From: Trichomonas vaginalis G3
Lineage: Eukaryota; Parabasalia; Trichomonadida; Trichomonadidae
Direction of reading: 5' to 3'
Assembly: GCF_026262505.1 (NCBI RefSeq)
Contig: NC_067208.1
Coordinates: forward strand, 16,067,962-16,131,961
DNA length: 64,000 nt
Part shown: positions 11,801-20,050 of the stretch, one piece after another
Layout: the number at the start of each line of letters is the position of its first letter
How positions within the stretch are numbered: position 1 is the stretch's first letter
Made by a program: the position numbers and the translations under genes
The notes under the pieces: generated by a model
Seen by the model: the letters and a program-made list of their open reading frames with translations, nothing else
The model's database searches: none
Told to the model about the DNA's origin: nothing

Positions 11801-11850
11801 AAACGTTTAGCTCTGTCAGCTTCATACGCATATGCAGCTATACTCATATT
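8831..11850 (-). pseudogene. Phage-like tail-fibre protein gene, element B, broken
   Basis: A long gene on the minus strand. Its N-terminal part has repeated FDPxxTPCxMPFIKDGEI modules (about 11.25-11.75 kb). The middle is coiled, and residues encoded at 9.38-9.85 kb hold two nearly identical repeats of about 69 residues with the tail-fibre signature ADKxHTHKSF. The far 3' end (8.85-9.35 kb) is a remnant of the PIGSIYTS...FGTWKR collar-like domain seen better at 22.58-23.45 kb. In phages such proteins bind the host surface; here a virion attachment role is inferred. It is broken, with a handful of breaks. Confidence 0.65.
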
Positions 11851-11870
11851 TTAATGAGAATAAAATGTTG

Positions 11871-12641
11871 TTCTATTTGCAAAGTACAGACCCAAACGAA
11901 TACGGGACAGTAAAGCTACAAACAAACTTAGGTCTACAGAATGAGGCGCTTGCATTCAGAATGGTTGACTTCAATACTATCGCTTCATTCGTTATAACAG
12001 ATGAAACAGATTTCATGGAGATTGAAATAGATGGAAAGAAGCACGAAATAAGATTTCACAATAATGTAAAATATAAGATGGAAACATTAGCTGGAGTGTT
12101 AAATGCTCTCATAAATACTACAATAAACAAGGATAACGAAGAAAACTTAATGAATGTTAAACTTATTGCAGGAGTTTTGAAGTTCAGTTATGTGAAGGAG
12201 TTTAAGATAACACGAATGAGTCATAGAGTACAACTTCTTTTGGGTGCATACCATATGACATTTCCTTTGAAAAGTGTTGACAAAACGATTGAGATGAAAT
12301 CTGTTCCATACGTATGTTATGGTAATTGTTTATACATTGAGTCTAAAATAGCTAATGTCACAGGCATTTCAGGAGTTAATAGTAAAGGTTCAGTAGAGTA
12401 TAAATCCTTCTGTTATGCAGTCAATTCAATGTTCATTCCAAACGTTCCTGTCATAGCAACTCATTTAGGTAAATGGGTTCGCATTAGTCCTCATAATTTG
12501 AAAGACATGCAATTCAGACTTGTTGACTTTCAAGGAGAGCCTGTAGAACTGAAGGCACCAGTGCGAATGACTGTTGAAGTTGACTTTTTAGAAAATATTA
12601 AATGCAACAGCTTACAAGAGAACTCAGAGCTAAAAATATAA
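11871..12641 (+). CDS. Structural-type protein family S1, element B
   Basis: This frame of about 255 residues looks whole (start MLFYLQSTD at 11,865-11,871; an upstream in-frame ATG at 11,832 is also possible). The sequence is beta-rich. Its C-terminus has MQFRLVDFQGEPVEL followed by a hydrophobic strand, the kind of ending seen in jelly-roll capsid subunits of Polinton-like viruses. Related endings are encoded at 23,777-24,112 (IKFRITDL) and 62,953-63,375 (LTLVDANFVPVKL), so each of the three elements has one. I infer a capsid-associated protein. It is divergently placed to the fibre gene, sharing a short AT-rich spacer. Confidence 0.5.
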   Translation, partial: FYLQSTDPNEYGTVKLQTNLGLQNEALAFRMVDFNTIASFVITDETDFMEIEIDGKKHEIRFHNNVKYKMETLAGVLNALINTTINKDNEENLMNVKLIAGVLKFSYVKEFKITRMSHRVQLLLGAYHMTFPLKSVDKTIEMKSVPYVCYGNCLYIESKIANVTGISGVNSKGSVEYKSFCYAVNSMFIPNVPVIATHLGKWVRISPHNLKDMQFRLVDFQGEPVELKAPVRMTVEVDFLENIKCNSLQENSELKI

Positions 12642-12844
12642 AGTATGAATGTTATGTATTAGGTCATGAACTTTGGTTGTTGCTGTTTGATGAAACAAAT
12701 GAATTAGTTATGTCAGTCAAGAGAACAGAAAAATATTGTGTTAGTGAAAACTGCACCAAGTCAATAAGATTAGGTTTGCATTATGAAGATGAGTTCGATA
12801 CTGTTGAAGAAGTTTTGGATAGATATTACAAATTGCTAACTTGA
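12602..12844 (+). CDS. Small Polinton protein, unknown
   Basis: An 80-residue frame that overlaps the end of the S1 gene by 40 bases. It has a hydrophobic middle (LGHELWLLLF) and an acidic C-terminal helix (EVLDRYYKLL). I do not recognise it. Its tight overlap and clean codon use make a real gene plausible. It is followed by the GC-rich hairpin at 12,860-12,872. Confidence 0.4.
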   Translation: MQQLTRELRAKNIKYECYVLGHELWLLLFDETNELVMSVKRTEKYCVSENCTKSIRLGLHYEDEFDTVEEVLDRYYKLLT

Positions 12845-12894
12845 AATTTTTTGACTGACGGCGCAAAGCGCCAAGACCGAGGGTCCTGACTGCT

Positions 12895-13509
12895 TTAATT
12901 TACTAAAACATATTTCAAGCAAAGTTTATATTCTGTTGAAAGTTTTGTATATTCATTCGAATATTTATACTTAAACTCAACTCCTGTAGTTCCTGGTGTT
13001 TCAATGATGCGGATGTTACCTATTTTCATGAATATTGGCGTTTGACCACAGCATTCGATTTCAGGGTCGAGATAGTCAATGACACATTGTTTCCCTGTTA
13101 TTCGTGAGATAACATTTTCAAGGTCCTCCTTTGTTAGAATTATTTGGTTCTTGCTTATAAGATTTGTCAAAAGCTTCTTATCGTCTTTGAGTAAAATTGT
13201 TTGGTATAACTGAAGAAGGTAATGGTCTACGTTATCTGAAGGATTTGTTTGAACATTTGTGTAAGGATTGTCGTTGGCTTCTCTTGAAAGAATTTGGTCC
13301 AGTGGTGGATACTCTAACTTAACATCTGATGTAGCGTTAGCGTTTGAAGCTGAGTTTAAATTCACGGATTTCAGCTCTGGTTCTGGTTCTTTCCAACACT
13401 CTGAACTATAGTTCTTTATGACAATATTGTTTGTCGTTCGTGAGTCAACATTTGATGTTGGTTCAATTGGAACATTAACGGCACCAGCTAAGATGGATTT
13501 GCTTCTCAT
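12895..13509 (-). CDS. CCG-motif Polinton protein, element B
   Basis: A 204-residue frame with a low-complexity N-terminal half (Asn/Ser/Pro-rich) and a compact C-terminal domain (about residues 110-204). That domain starts with helices (LLTNLISKNQIILTKEDLENV) and contains DPEIECCGQTP and a beta-rich end. The same arrangement, helices then an acidic residue, two bases' worth of spacing and CCG, is found at 25,070-25,653 and 63,783-63,992. No known family comes to mind. It lies between the S1 gene and the ATPase. The start fits a divergent promoter with the gene at 13,535. Confidence 0.55.
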   Translation of the reverse strand: MRSKSILAGAVNVPIEPTSNVDSRTTNNIVIKNYSSECWKEPEPELKSVNLNSASNANATSDVKLEYPPLDQILSREANDNPYTNVQTNPSDNVDHYLLQLYQTILLKDDKKLLTNLISKNQIILTKEDLENVISRITGKQCVIDYLDPEIECCGQTPIFMKIGNIRIIETPGTTGVEFKYKYSNEYTKLSTEYKLCLKYVLVN

Positions 13510-13534
13510 TTCATATAGAATAAAAACCTTTTAT

Positions 13535-13936
13535 ATGTATGAAATGAACAATATACTCGACAAGGGTTTGAATGTAAAGCTAACGAATGAAAATATTGTT
13601 GAATTCACTGAGACAGGAGCTGTGTATAAAGATGTAGAACTACTGAACAAAAGAGCTAAGGGAAGAAGCAGGAACATGAACAAAGGGTGGAAGCCTATAA
13701 AAATTTATGTCAATGATGGTTCAGGAGGTTCAAACATAAAGTATGCAGAAAGTTATAGAGTTTATGCTCTCAAAGGTGAAAAGCCTTCATTTAAGAACAG
13801 CTATTCTAACGCATATCCTCAAAAGCTAACGGATGGGGAAGTGGATGATATGAATGACAGCAAAAATATTAACAGAAATGGCGACAGAGATGCATGGAAT
13901 TTGTTTACCATCAGTCAATTGAAGGTTAAACTTTAA
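13535..13936 (+). CDS. Small basic Polinton protein, element B
   Basis: About 133 residues (start MYEMNN at 13,535, or MNNILD at 13,544). It contains KIYVNDGSGG followed by an SYRVYAL segment and ends in SQLKVKL. A similar pattern, VFVTDGQGN then GYKLTIS then a YP segment, is found in the gene at 26,106-26,506, which also sits beside an ATPase gene. I infer a conserved structural protein; its role is unknown. The stop lies just before the 3' end of the convergent ATPase gene. Confidence 0.5.
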   Translation: MYEMNNILDKGLNVKLTNENIVEFTETGAVYKDVELLNKRAKGRSRNMNKGWKPIKIYVNDGSGGSNIKYAESYRVYALKGEKPSFKNSYSNAYPQKLTDGEVDDMNDSKNINRNGDRDAWNLFTISQLKVKL

Positions 13937-14820
13937 AACAATGTTGGTCGTTCCCATGGAATATTTTTGACTTTAATGGTATTAGTCATGATATGAATCT
14001 CAAGGTATGAACGAGGAGATATGAGAGACTTATATGCTTCCCAAATTTCTTCAAAAGGTAATGTTATACCTGACTGTTTCCAAATGAGTTCAATATCATA
14101 ACGTGAGAAACCTTGAAAGATAACGAAGTCAGTTATGAGACGTTTTATGTTTAAAGCTAAAAACCTCCATGTTTGCATAAGTATTGCTACAGTTAAATGG
14201 TAATGTCTGACTTTAGTTATGATGTTAGCTAATGGTGAGTCTGGTTTTGACACTAAACCTTTTCCGGCGAAGTCGTCGCAAACGAGCAGAGTGTTTGAAG
14301 GATACTTTTTGAAGGGGTATTTTGAAAGTTTTGACAGAATGTAGTTTGTAAGTCGTTTCATATCGTAAACTCCTGAGTACTGACGTAAGTGGTGTTTGTC
14401 AATAATTCTTTCCATCTCCTCAGAAGTCTTTTGCATTCCTGACTGTATAAATTCAACGATGGCATAATATTTCCTCTTACGTCGAATGTAACGTTGAAGA
14501 AATTCAATGAGTTCACTGTCTGGAACTTTAACGACAGAGGCTTGAACTTTTGACATAAATGTCTTCGCTGTTGAATCCATTGAATCTGAAGTTGCTGATA
14601 TAATGATTTGGTCATAGTAAGAGTCGTTTCCTAAACGCTCTGTTATGAGTATATGACGAATGAGGTTGAATGTCTTACCTGAACCCATCTTTCCACAATA
14701 GAAATAAACGCCATTTGAACAGAACTCATAATCTTTGCTGAAAGGAAGAATAAGAGAAGAGTTAAGTTTGTCTGTAGTTTCATTCATGTCTTCATCTACG
14801 TCATGTATTAAATGCTTCAT
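13933..14820 (-). CDS. A32-like genome-packaging ATPase (FtsK/HerA fold), element B
   Basis: This 295-residue protein would pump element DNA into capsids. It has the Walker A motif GKMGSGKT at about residues 43-50, a Walker B segment LLVCDDFAG at about 180-188, and a downstream Gln-containing strand ILMQTWRFL (about 213-221) at the usual place of the sensor. It ends with a short beta segment. It is divergent from the capsid-type gene at 14,838, with an 18-base spacer. It looks whole. Homologues in this window are at 26,610-27,445 and 59,881-60,760. Confidence 0.85.
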   Translation of the reverse strand: MKHLIHDVDEDMNETTDKLNSSLILPFSKDYEFCSNGVYFYCGKMGSGKTFNLIRHILITERLGNDSYYDQIIISATSDSMDSTAKTFMSKVQASVVKVPDSELIEFLQRYIRRKRKYYAIVEFIQSGMQKTSEEMERIIDKHHLRQYSGVYDMKRLTNYILSKLSKYPFKKYPSNTLLVCDDFAGKGLVSKPDSPLANIITKVRHYHLTVAILMQTWRFLALNIKRLITDFVIFQGFSRYDIELIWKQSGITLPFEEIWEAYKSLISPRSYLEIHIMTNTIKVKNIPWERPTLF

Positions 14821-14837
14821 TTTATCTCCATTAAAAA

Positions 14838-15718
14838 TGCAAGTCAGAAATATTCAGAACATAGCACCGAGTCTAACTGACAAGAGTATAAAGATATACT
14901 ATGAACATATTATGATGAAACCAACCAAAATTCAAGAAAGTCAGTATACTTATGAATATCCAAGACACTGGGTAGAGTATGTAGGAGGTGAGAAAGCTAT
15001 TGAAATCAGACAGGTTCGAAGTATTCCAGCAGGAAGAACAATATTATTGAAGAACTTTAATGTTTTGAGGTATAATGATGAAACAAAGAAGCAAGATAGT
15101 TTCCCTGTTGCTGTGTATGTGAACTTAGATACAGGAGATGACATGAAAGTTTTTAATACAAAGCTTCAAACGGTAGTGAGAGAACAACTGACTGCGGAAG
15201 GACATCCATTACCTTCAGAAGTTACCATAACATATAATTTTGAAACAAACTCAATAGATTTTAAAGTCATCTCTGCAAAGAAGTCAGGTTTTACATTTAA
15301 TGAAGCAGATGTATATTCGAATGAAAACTTCAAAGCTATTGCATGGTTAGATAATGACGATTGCTTTAAGAAAATATTTAAATACAGTGACTCAAAGATG
15401 TCAATAGATGACCTTCGTGGAATGTTACCATCGACGTTTACAGTAGAAGGTTCAGCAGGATTGCTTACAAGATTGTCAATTGGTGGTATTTGGTCTCGTG
15501 AGAACATTGTTATAAAATCCAGTATAAGTGAATTTGCCGAAGAATCTATATTATGTCTTTCAAACTACATGTATTCGCCGCCGAAGCATTATAGTATAAC
15601 AAACTTTGTCAGTAAGTTTAACATAAGACTTGTCGAACCTTCTTCAATGAAAGATGTTGTGCTACCTAAAGATGGAAAGGATGGACTCATTATTGAGATG
15701 ATTTTAATAGCATATTAA
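14838..15718 (+). CDS. Capsid-type (minor capsid-like) protein family S2, element B
   Basis: About 293 residues starting MQVRNIQNIAPS (14,838); the longer frame from 14,735 runs through the ATPase promoter and is unlikely. The protein is beta-rich and ends with a strand, turn, strand pattern (NIRLVEPSS then LIIEMILIAY). The genes at 24,490-24,985 (ending YSIMLMLEY) and 54,872-55,731 end the same way. Neighbours are the packaging ATPase and a basic membrane-active-type protein, so a penton or minor capsid role is inferred. It looks whole. Its stop codon runs into the next ATG (TAAATG). Confidence 0.5.
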
Positions 15719-15943
15719 ATGAGCTTGTTCTTGAAGGTCATTCATGATGAAATAACTGTTGTAGAAGATGTTAGCAATTGTTCAGACATTTTGAAGCGTA
15801 TAGATGATATAAGAAATAAGTTAGATAGACCGCAAAGCGGTGAGGGCGAAGCCCGTGAGAACGCTTATGTTTCATTGACTTTCTCCAGTAACGAGAACTT
15901 TTATGAGATAATATTGAAGAGAGATGATTTTAATATGGTGTAA
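15719..15943 (+). CDS. Small Polinton protein with in-frame GC-hairpin insert
   Basis: A 74-residue protein whose start directly abuts the previous stop (TAAATG) and whose stop abuts the next start in the same way. Most of it is acidic and AT-rich in codons. Residues RPQSGEGEAR are encoded by a GC-rich double hairpin (15,830-15,854: CCGCAAAGCGG then GGGCGAAGCCC) that looks like a later in-frame insert. Function is unknown. Confidence 0.6.
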   Translation: MSLFLKVIHDEITVVEDVSNCSDILKRIDDIRNKLDRPQSGEGEARENAYVSLTFSSNENFYEIILKRDDFNMV

Positions 15944-16471
15944 ATGGTAGCTTGGGCAGCTTTAGGCGCAATGGGAACAAAAGCATTAGCATTTGGAGCA
16001 AAAGCACTTGGAGCTTATGACGCAGTAAATAAAATGAGTGGAGGAAGGGTTTCAAAGACATTAGATGCAAATAAAGGGAAGATTGGAGGCTGGGTTGCAA
16101 AGAAGTTAAGATTAAATAAAATAGGGCTCATAAATAAAGCATCCAATTTGGTTGCGACTGAGTCAGAAAATGCTTTAGGAAAGGACGATGAGTTTGCAAA
16201 ACACGCAAAAGACTTTAATGACCAGATGAAAGGTGAAACAATGCATTTAAATAGAGTCGATGGAACTAAAGAAAATGTTTCTTCTCCACCAGTAGTTCTT
16301 CCGTATGGTCCCTATGGAATGTATGGAAACCCTTACGAAAGACCATTTGACCCATTGACTGGTGGAAGTAACTGGTATCATTACGGCCGAAGAAGAAAGA
16401 CAGTCAAGTTGGAGACAGACGTGAAGAAAGCAACTAAAAAGAAACCAAGGAAGAGAGTTATAAAGCAATGA
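15944..16471 (+). CDS. Membrane-active-type core protein (pVI-like position), element B
   Basis: 175 residues. The N-terminal 35 are Gly/Ala-rich and amphipathic (AALGAMGTKALAFGAKALGAY). A Gly/Pro/Tyr-rich middle follows, then a strongly basic tail (KKATKKKPRKRVIK). The layout recalls adenovirus pVI/pX-type core proteins and matches in style the short proteins at 29,180, 29,420, 48,360 and 52,244. DNA binding and membrane activity are inferred from composition only. It follows two structural genes without spacer, as part of one run of TAAATG-linked genes. Confidence 0.5.
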   Translation: MVAWAALGAMGTKALAFGAKALGAYDAVNKMSGGRVSKTLDANKGKIGGWVAKKLRLNKIGLINKASNLVATESENALGKDDEFAKHAKDFNDQMKGETMHLNRVDGTKENVSSPPVVLPYGPYGMYGNPYERPFDPLTGGSNWYHYGRRRKTVKLETDVKKATKKKPRKRVIKQ

Positions 16472-16489
16472 ATTCAACAGGGTGAAAAA

Positions 16490-16545
16490 ACAGGTGAAAA
16501 AAGAGGTGAGATCTCACCACTTCACCTAAATTTATTTTTGTGCTA
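16490..16545. repeat. AGATCT palindrome unit, GTGA type
   Basis: Three GGTGA words lead into GGTGAGATCTCACC, followed by one CACC word and an ATTTATTTTT run. It lies just after the stop of the basic protein gene. This is the same architecture as the GTTAG-type units at 3.3-5.8 kb and 46-57.7 kb but with a different word. Confidence 0.85.
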
Positions 16546-16627
16546 TGTTTTCATACGTGTGGGAGTGGTGATATCATTAATTTTTAAGTTTATTTTTTAT
16601 TTTATTTTTTATTTTATTTTTATATAA

Positions 16628-16948
16628 ATGACGAAAACTATTGAGATAACAAACTACAACGGTCATGAGTTCAAGAATTTGTTCTTCGTTCCTCGTGAAA
16701 ATACATTCTATCAGATACGAGGGAGAAAGGGTAAAGTTAGTTTGAGCGTTTATGAAGGAATGAAGAATGGAAAGTTTATACAAGCATACGATACAAACGG
16801 TAAACGTGTTTCATTAGCTTTGTCAAAACTTACTAACATTCATTATGACAGTGATTTTGACCTATATGAAGAAGAAAGTGAGTCAGAAGATTATGAGCTG
16901 TTATATGAAGCACAGCAATGGGAGGAGTTGCAATACTTTTGTAAGTGA
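16628..16948 (+). CDS. Small protein like the C-terminal domain of the HNH protein
   Basis: 106 residues starting in TATATAAATG. It contains FFVPRENTFYQIRG, then a strand segment, then YDTNGKRVSLALSKL and an acidic tail. The pattern (aromatic strand, short turn, DT(D/N)GK.V...L.K) repeats the C-terminal half of the HNH protein at 53,467-54,051 (DTDGKYVQIHLNKF). I infer a shared small DNA-binding or protein-binding fold. It looks whole. Confidence 0.5.
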   Translation: MTKTIEITNYNGHEFKNLFFVPRENTFYQIRGRKGKVSLSVYEGMKNGKFIQAYDTNGKRVSLALSKLTNIHYDSDFDLYEEESESEDYELLYEAQQWEELQYFCK

Positions 16949-16949
16949 G

Positions 16950-17389
16950 AACGTTTATTTTTTACATTAGTGAGGTGAAGTGGTTGGTGGCTTTGTAAAT
17001 ATTTAAGGTTAAGTTAGTGTTGCCGTTTGTGTTGTAAAATATACGTTAACGGTTTTGTAAATATTTAAGGTTAAGTGGTGTACGGAGGCGCGCAGTGCCT
17101 CAGTACACGACTTAGCCATACTAACTTCGCTTAACAATCGGTAAGACTGCATTAACAGGAGCACACACTAAGGCTGTATGTTGTGAAAATGGATGTTGTA
17201 TGCCATTTATTTAATACAGTTTAAAAACGTAGGGGTTGAGTCATGAATTTAAAATTTTATTTTTAATAAAATGCCACAGAAGAGACAAAAGGAACCGTTA
17301 ATGATGTGATTCAATATGTAAATAATGGTTTTGATACTATGATTCAAAGAGGTGGGCACCCTTAAAACATTTATTTTATTTTTATATAA
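16950..17389. other. Intergenic, with a GC hairpin and a direct repeat
   Basis: No gene is supported. A direct repeat TTGTAAATATTTAAGGTTAA occurs near 16,995 and 17,055. Just after the second copy is a stem-loop, 17,073-17,113 (AAGT.GTGTAC.GAGGC pairing with GCCTC.GTACAC.ACTT). The right end is the AT-rich leader of the integrase gene. Confidence 0.6.
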
Positions 17390-18979
17390 ATGGATAACGC
17401 AGATTTAGAAAATTTAATTTATGATTTAGTACTTAATCAAAATTTTCTTAATTATTATGAATTAAAATCATATCTCCAAAAACATAATAAAAATATAACG
17501 GGTGATGATATGGATTATTATTATTCGTATTATAAAAATGAAATTTTGAAATATCATGATAAAATAATTTCTAAAATTAAAGACAAAATTAAAAATAATG
17601 AATATACAAAGGGAAAAACTAAATCACAACTTAAACAATTGAAAGATTTCAAAAATAAAGTATTAACAGAAGAAGATATTGATGAATTATATAAATTATA
17701 TAATCCTGAGCCGCAAAAGCCAAAGGAACAAAAGCCAAAGAAGAAAAAGCCGAAAACAACACCAAAAGAGAAAGTAGCAAATGTTCAACAGCTAAAGGTG
17801 CAAAACGCCCAGGTCCTTCAGACCATAAATGATGCACAAGCTTTAATTTATGATTCATTAGTTAAACCATATTCAGCCCGACTTTTAAATGAAGATCAAC
17901 TTTTGGAATTCATCCTTCAACATAAACTCGAAGCGGGAAAGTATATCAAACCTTTATATACAGCATATTTAAAACAAATGAATAGAATACATCCAGAATT
18001 AATGAAAGGAGGAATGAAATCCAAAACTTCATCATCCAAAATCAAAGCAGATAAAATTAAATCACTTGCAATACCAAAACCTCCAACGGTAGTACCTCCT
18101 CCTTCAGTTAATCCTTCATCATTCACTTTATTATATCCATTTCAAACATTAAAGAAGCAAAAAGATTTTAAAAAGGATTTCAAAATATTAAATAAACCAA
18201 TTGACCCAAAAATTCAACCGTTAAAGGAAAAATTTAGTCGCCCTTCATTTGCACCATATCCATATTCATACGAAATCGATCATTTAGAATATTCAAAAGG
18301 AAACGTTACTTATTTATTTGCCATTAACATTAACACCAGATATTTATATTGCATTCCGGTGAAAGGGAAAACAGAACAGGAAACAAGAAGAGCTATACAA
18401 TACTTACTAGATCATGAAAGAGTAGATAATATCAGGGGTGATGGTGATAAAGGATTTCAGGCAGCTATGGCTCATTATTTCCCACAAATTAATTTTTTCT
18501 TTTCATCCTCTCCATATACGTTTCATAATAAAATAGTTGATGCGGTAATGAGAACTCTTAGAGATGCGTTAGGGGTTAACGGTCAGATATACTGGGATGG
18601 AAATCATGACTCCATCATACAGCAGTTAGTATATTATTACAATAATACATGGCATAGAACTATAAACATGAAACCAGTGGAAATGAAAAATGATATTTCA
18701 AAAGAATGGGAATATATTAGAAAGCAAATGGAAAGGTTAAATGATGTTAAACGTGAACAAATTAATTCAGGGCTCATGAATTTTAAACAAGGGGATAAAG
18801 TTTTGATTCATCTCGATTATGGAAAAACTAATAAATCAATGACAAAAAGAAGACGAACATTTGACACAATAGCTGAATTTGTTAGATATATTAACGGTAA
18901 TGTATTAGTTGAAGTTGACAATAAATTAATAGAAATTCCGATTTATTTTATTACCCCATTATATTTAAATAATATTTAA
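17390..18979 (+). CDS. Polinton integrase (rve superfamily), element C
   Basis: A 529-residue protein that looks whole. The first 280 residues are helical and lysine-rich with a (PKxPK)n stretch around 104-127. The rve core runs from about residue 292 (YEIDHLEYSKGNVTYLF) through NIRGDGDKGF to VMRTLRDALG and a following helix with YYYNNTWHRT. The C-terminal 60 residues form an SH3/chromo-like segment (FKQGDKVLIHLDYG). It would integrate the element. The start is in TATATAAATG. Residues near 129-144 (QQLKVQNAQVLQTI) recur in the fibre gene of the same element. Confidence 0.85.
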   Translation: MDNADLENLIYDLVLNQNFLNYYELKSYLQKHNKNITGDDMDYYYSYYKNEILKYHDKIISKIKDKIKNNEYTKGKTKSQLKQLKDFKNKVLTEEDIDELYKLYNPEPQKPKEQKPKKKKPKTTPKEKVANVQQLKVQNAQVLQTINDAQALIYDSLVKPYSARLLNEDQLLEFILQHKLEAGKYIKPLYTAYLKQMNRIHPELMKGGMKSKTSSSKIKADKIKSLAIPKPPTVVPPPSVNPSSFTLLYPFQTLKKQKDFKKDFKILNKPIDPKIQPLKEKFSRPSFAPYPYSYEIDHLEYSKGNVTYLFAININTRYLYCIPVKGKTEQETRRAIQYLLDHERVDNIRGDGDKGFQAAMAHYFPQINFFFSSSPYTFHNKIVDAVMRTLRDALGVNGQIYWDGNHDSIIQQLVYYYNNTWHRTINMKPVEMKNDISKEWEYIRKQMERLNDVKREQINSGLMNFKQGDKVLIHLDYGKTNKSMTKRRRTFDTIAEFVRYINGNVLVEVDNKLIEIPIYFITPLYLNNI

Positions 18980-18998
18980 TTTTTTTATTTCGTAAGAA

Positions 18999-19295
18999 AT
19001 GAGTGACAACAAAGCATCCAAGAGTCCTGATTCAATTAAGATTCAGAGTCCAGACGATGAATATAAAAAGAAACTAAACAGAATTAAATCAAAAATATGC
19101 TATTACAAAAAGAAGCCGCAATGCGGTGGGGCTGAAAACGATAAAGAGAGGAAAGAAATAATCGAAAAATTAGAAACTTACCGTTCAATCCTTAAACTGA
19201 GTGAAACAAAAATAAAAGAATTTAATAGAATAAATAAATTGATTGGAAGAGATGAATTTAATAAAGATGAATTTTTAAACTCAATCCAAATTTAA
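18999..19295 (+). CDS. Small lysine-rich protein with GC-hairpin insert
   Basis: 98 residues, highly charged and helical, 19 bases after the integrase stop. A short GC-rich hairpin (19,116-19,126, CCGCAATGCGG) encodes KPQCGGAE in an otherwise AT-rich frame, as in the gene at 15,719. Function is unknown; probable coiled coil at the C-terminal half. Confidence 0.5.
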   Translation: MSDNKASKSPDSIKIQSPDDEYKKKLNRIKSKICYYKKKPQCGGAENDKERKEIIEKLETYRSILKLSETKIKEFNRINKLIGRDEFNKDEFLNSIQI

Positions 19296-19560
19296 TTTTT
19301 TCAGTGCTACCATGTTACCATGTGCTACCATGTCAATTAACTTCTCTTAAAAATGATGACAACATGACATTTTGACAATAACACAGGAAATAAATGTTAT
19401 CGTTTATGTTTTCATTCATGATTTTAGGTTATTCAATAATTAATTATTTTTGAATAACTGAAGGTGTCACTACGTCACCATGTGTCACCAGGTTAATTAA
19501 CTTCTCTTAAAAATGATGACAACATGACATTTAGACATCACAGCAGGATTAATGCAAAAA
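19296..19560 (-). repeat. Two TGTCA-type repeat units (inverted)
   Basis: Two copies of the 120-bp word repeat in reverse orientation, one with GGTAGC/GGTAAC words (19,303-19,390) and one with GTGAC words (19,457-19,545). They form the left border of the KilA-N cassette; one more unit forms its right border (21,960-22,060). Confidence 0.8.
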
Positions 19561-19688
19561 TAAATTCAAACTTCATCGTATATGCTTTGTAAATGTCTTA
19601 CAAACACGGATGAATATCTTATGCGGTGGGAAGCCAGATGGAAATAAATTTACGTCAAATATGCAATTTATAAAATCTTATGTCGACA

Positions 19689-19768
19689 GGCTACGTAGCA
19701 CAGTGGTCTAAGGTGGTGTTATGGAGGGGTCAGGGTCTGTGGTTCGAACCGCGACAGCGCCGTATTTT
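19689..19768 (+). tRNA. tRNA-like sequence with Pol III boxes (degenerate)
   Basis: An A-box match (TAGCACAGTGG, 19,696-19,706) and a B-box match (GTTCGAACC, 19,742-19,750) lie 46 bases apart, followed by a TTTT run at about 19,764. This is the layout of a type 2 RNA polymerase III gene. I cannot fold a proper acceptor stem or assign an anticodon, so it is either a decayed tRNA, a tRNA-derived short RNA, or a chance match. Confidence 0.35.
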
Positions 19769-19826
19769 CTGATTTTCTTTGTTTGTCTTGTTTGTCGTGA
19801 ATAAAAAGTGTCATAAAAGTGCTCTA

Positions 19827-19891
19827 TCTTCCACGGGAATAAATAAAAAATTTACTTTATTTCTTCTTTATTTCTTTGTTCCCGTGGAAGA
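19827..19891. repeat. Inverted repeat, 13-bp arms
   Basis: TCTTCCACGGGAA at 19,827-19,839 faces its exact complement TTCCCGTGGAAGA at 19,879-19,891. The inner A/T-rich segments also pair in part. A third partial arm (CTCGTGGAAG) is at about 19,971. It is isolated from any gene. Confidence 0.75.
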
Positions 19892-19987
19892 AGGGTTTTG
19901 CTGTTTTTTCTCAGCCGAAATCAATGATTTTTTCATTTTTGGAATCCTTAGCGAATGAGGAATCTTTTCTCTCGTGGAAGCTTTGAC

Positions 19988-20050
19988 CAAAAATATATTT
20001 TAGGTGAAGAGGTGAGATCTCACCTGTTTTTTCACCTCTTTTTTTCACAA
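19988..20050. repeat. AGATCT palindrome unit, GTGA type, at a gene end
   Basis: Lies immediately after the stop of the MNPTSML gene at 20,045. Reads AAATATATTTTAGGTGAAGA, then GGTGAGATCTCACC, then two CACC words. It occupies the place held by a GTTAG-type unit behind the homologous gene at 57,569. Confidence 0.9.

Larger units (their letters stand above)
7000..16960. mobile_element. Polinton element B, broken in places
   Basis: A Polinton fossil recognised from an rve-type integrase at its left, a phage-like tail-fibre protein, capsid-type proteins, an A32-like packaging ATPase and a short basic structural protein. Genes lie on both strands in compact order. Several central genes look whole (ATPase 13,933-14,820; capsid-type 14,838-15,718), while the integrase and fibre genes are broken; I estimate five to ten breaks in all. 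Major capsid and polymerase genes were not found inside it. I could not find terminal inverted repeats, so the ends are approximate. The many whole frames suggest a fairly young copy. Confidence 0.75.

Noticed and set aside
14735-14837. N-terminal extension of the capsid-type gene at 14,838
   Set aside because: The extra codons run through the start of the divergent ATPase gene; the ATG at 14,838 has the AT-rich leader context.
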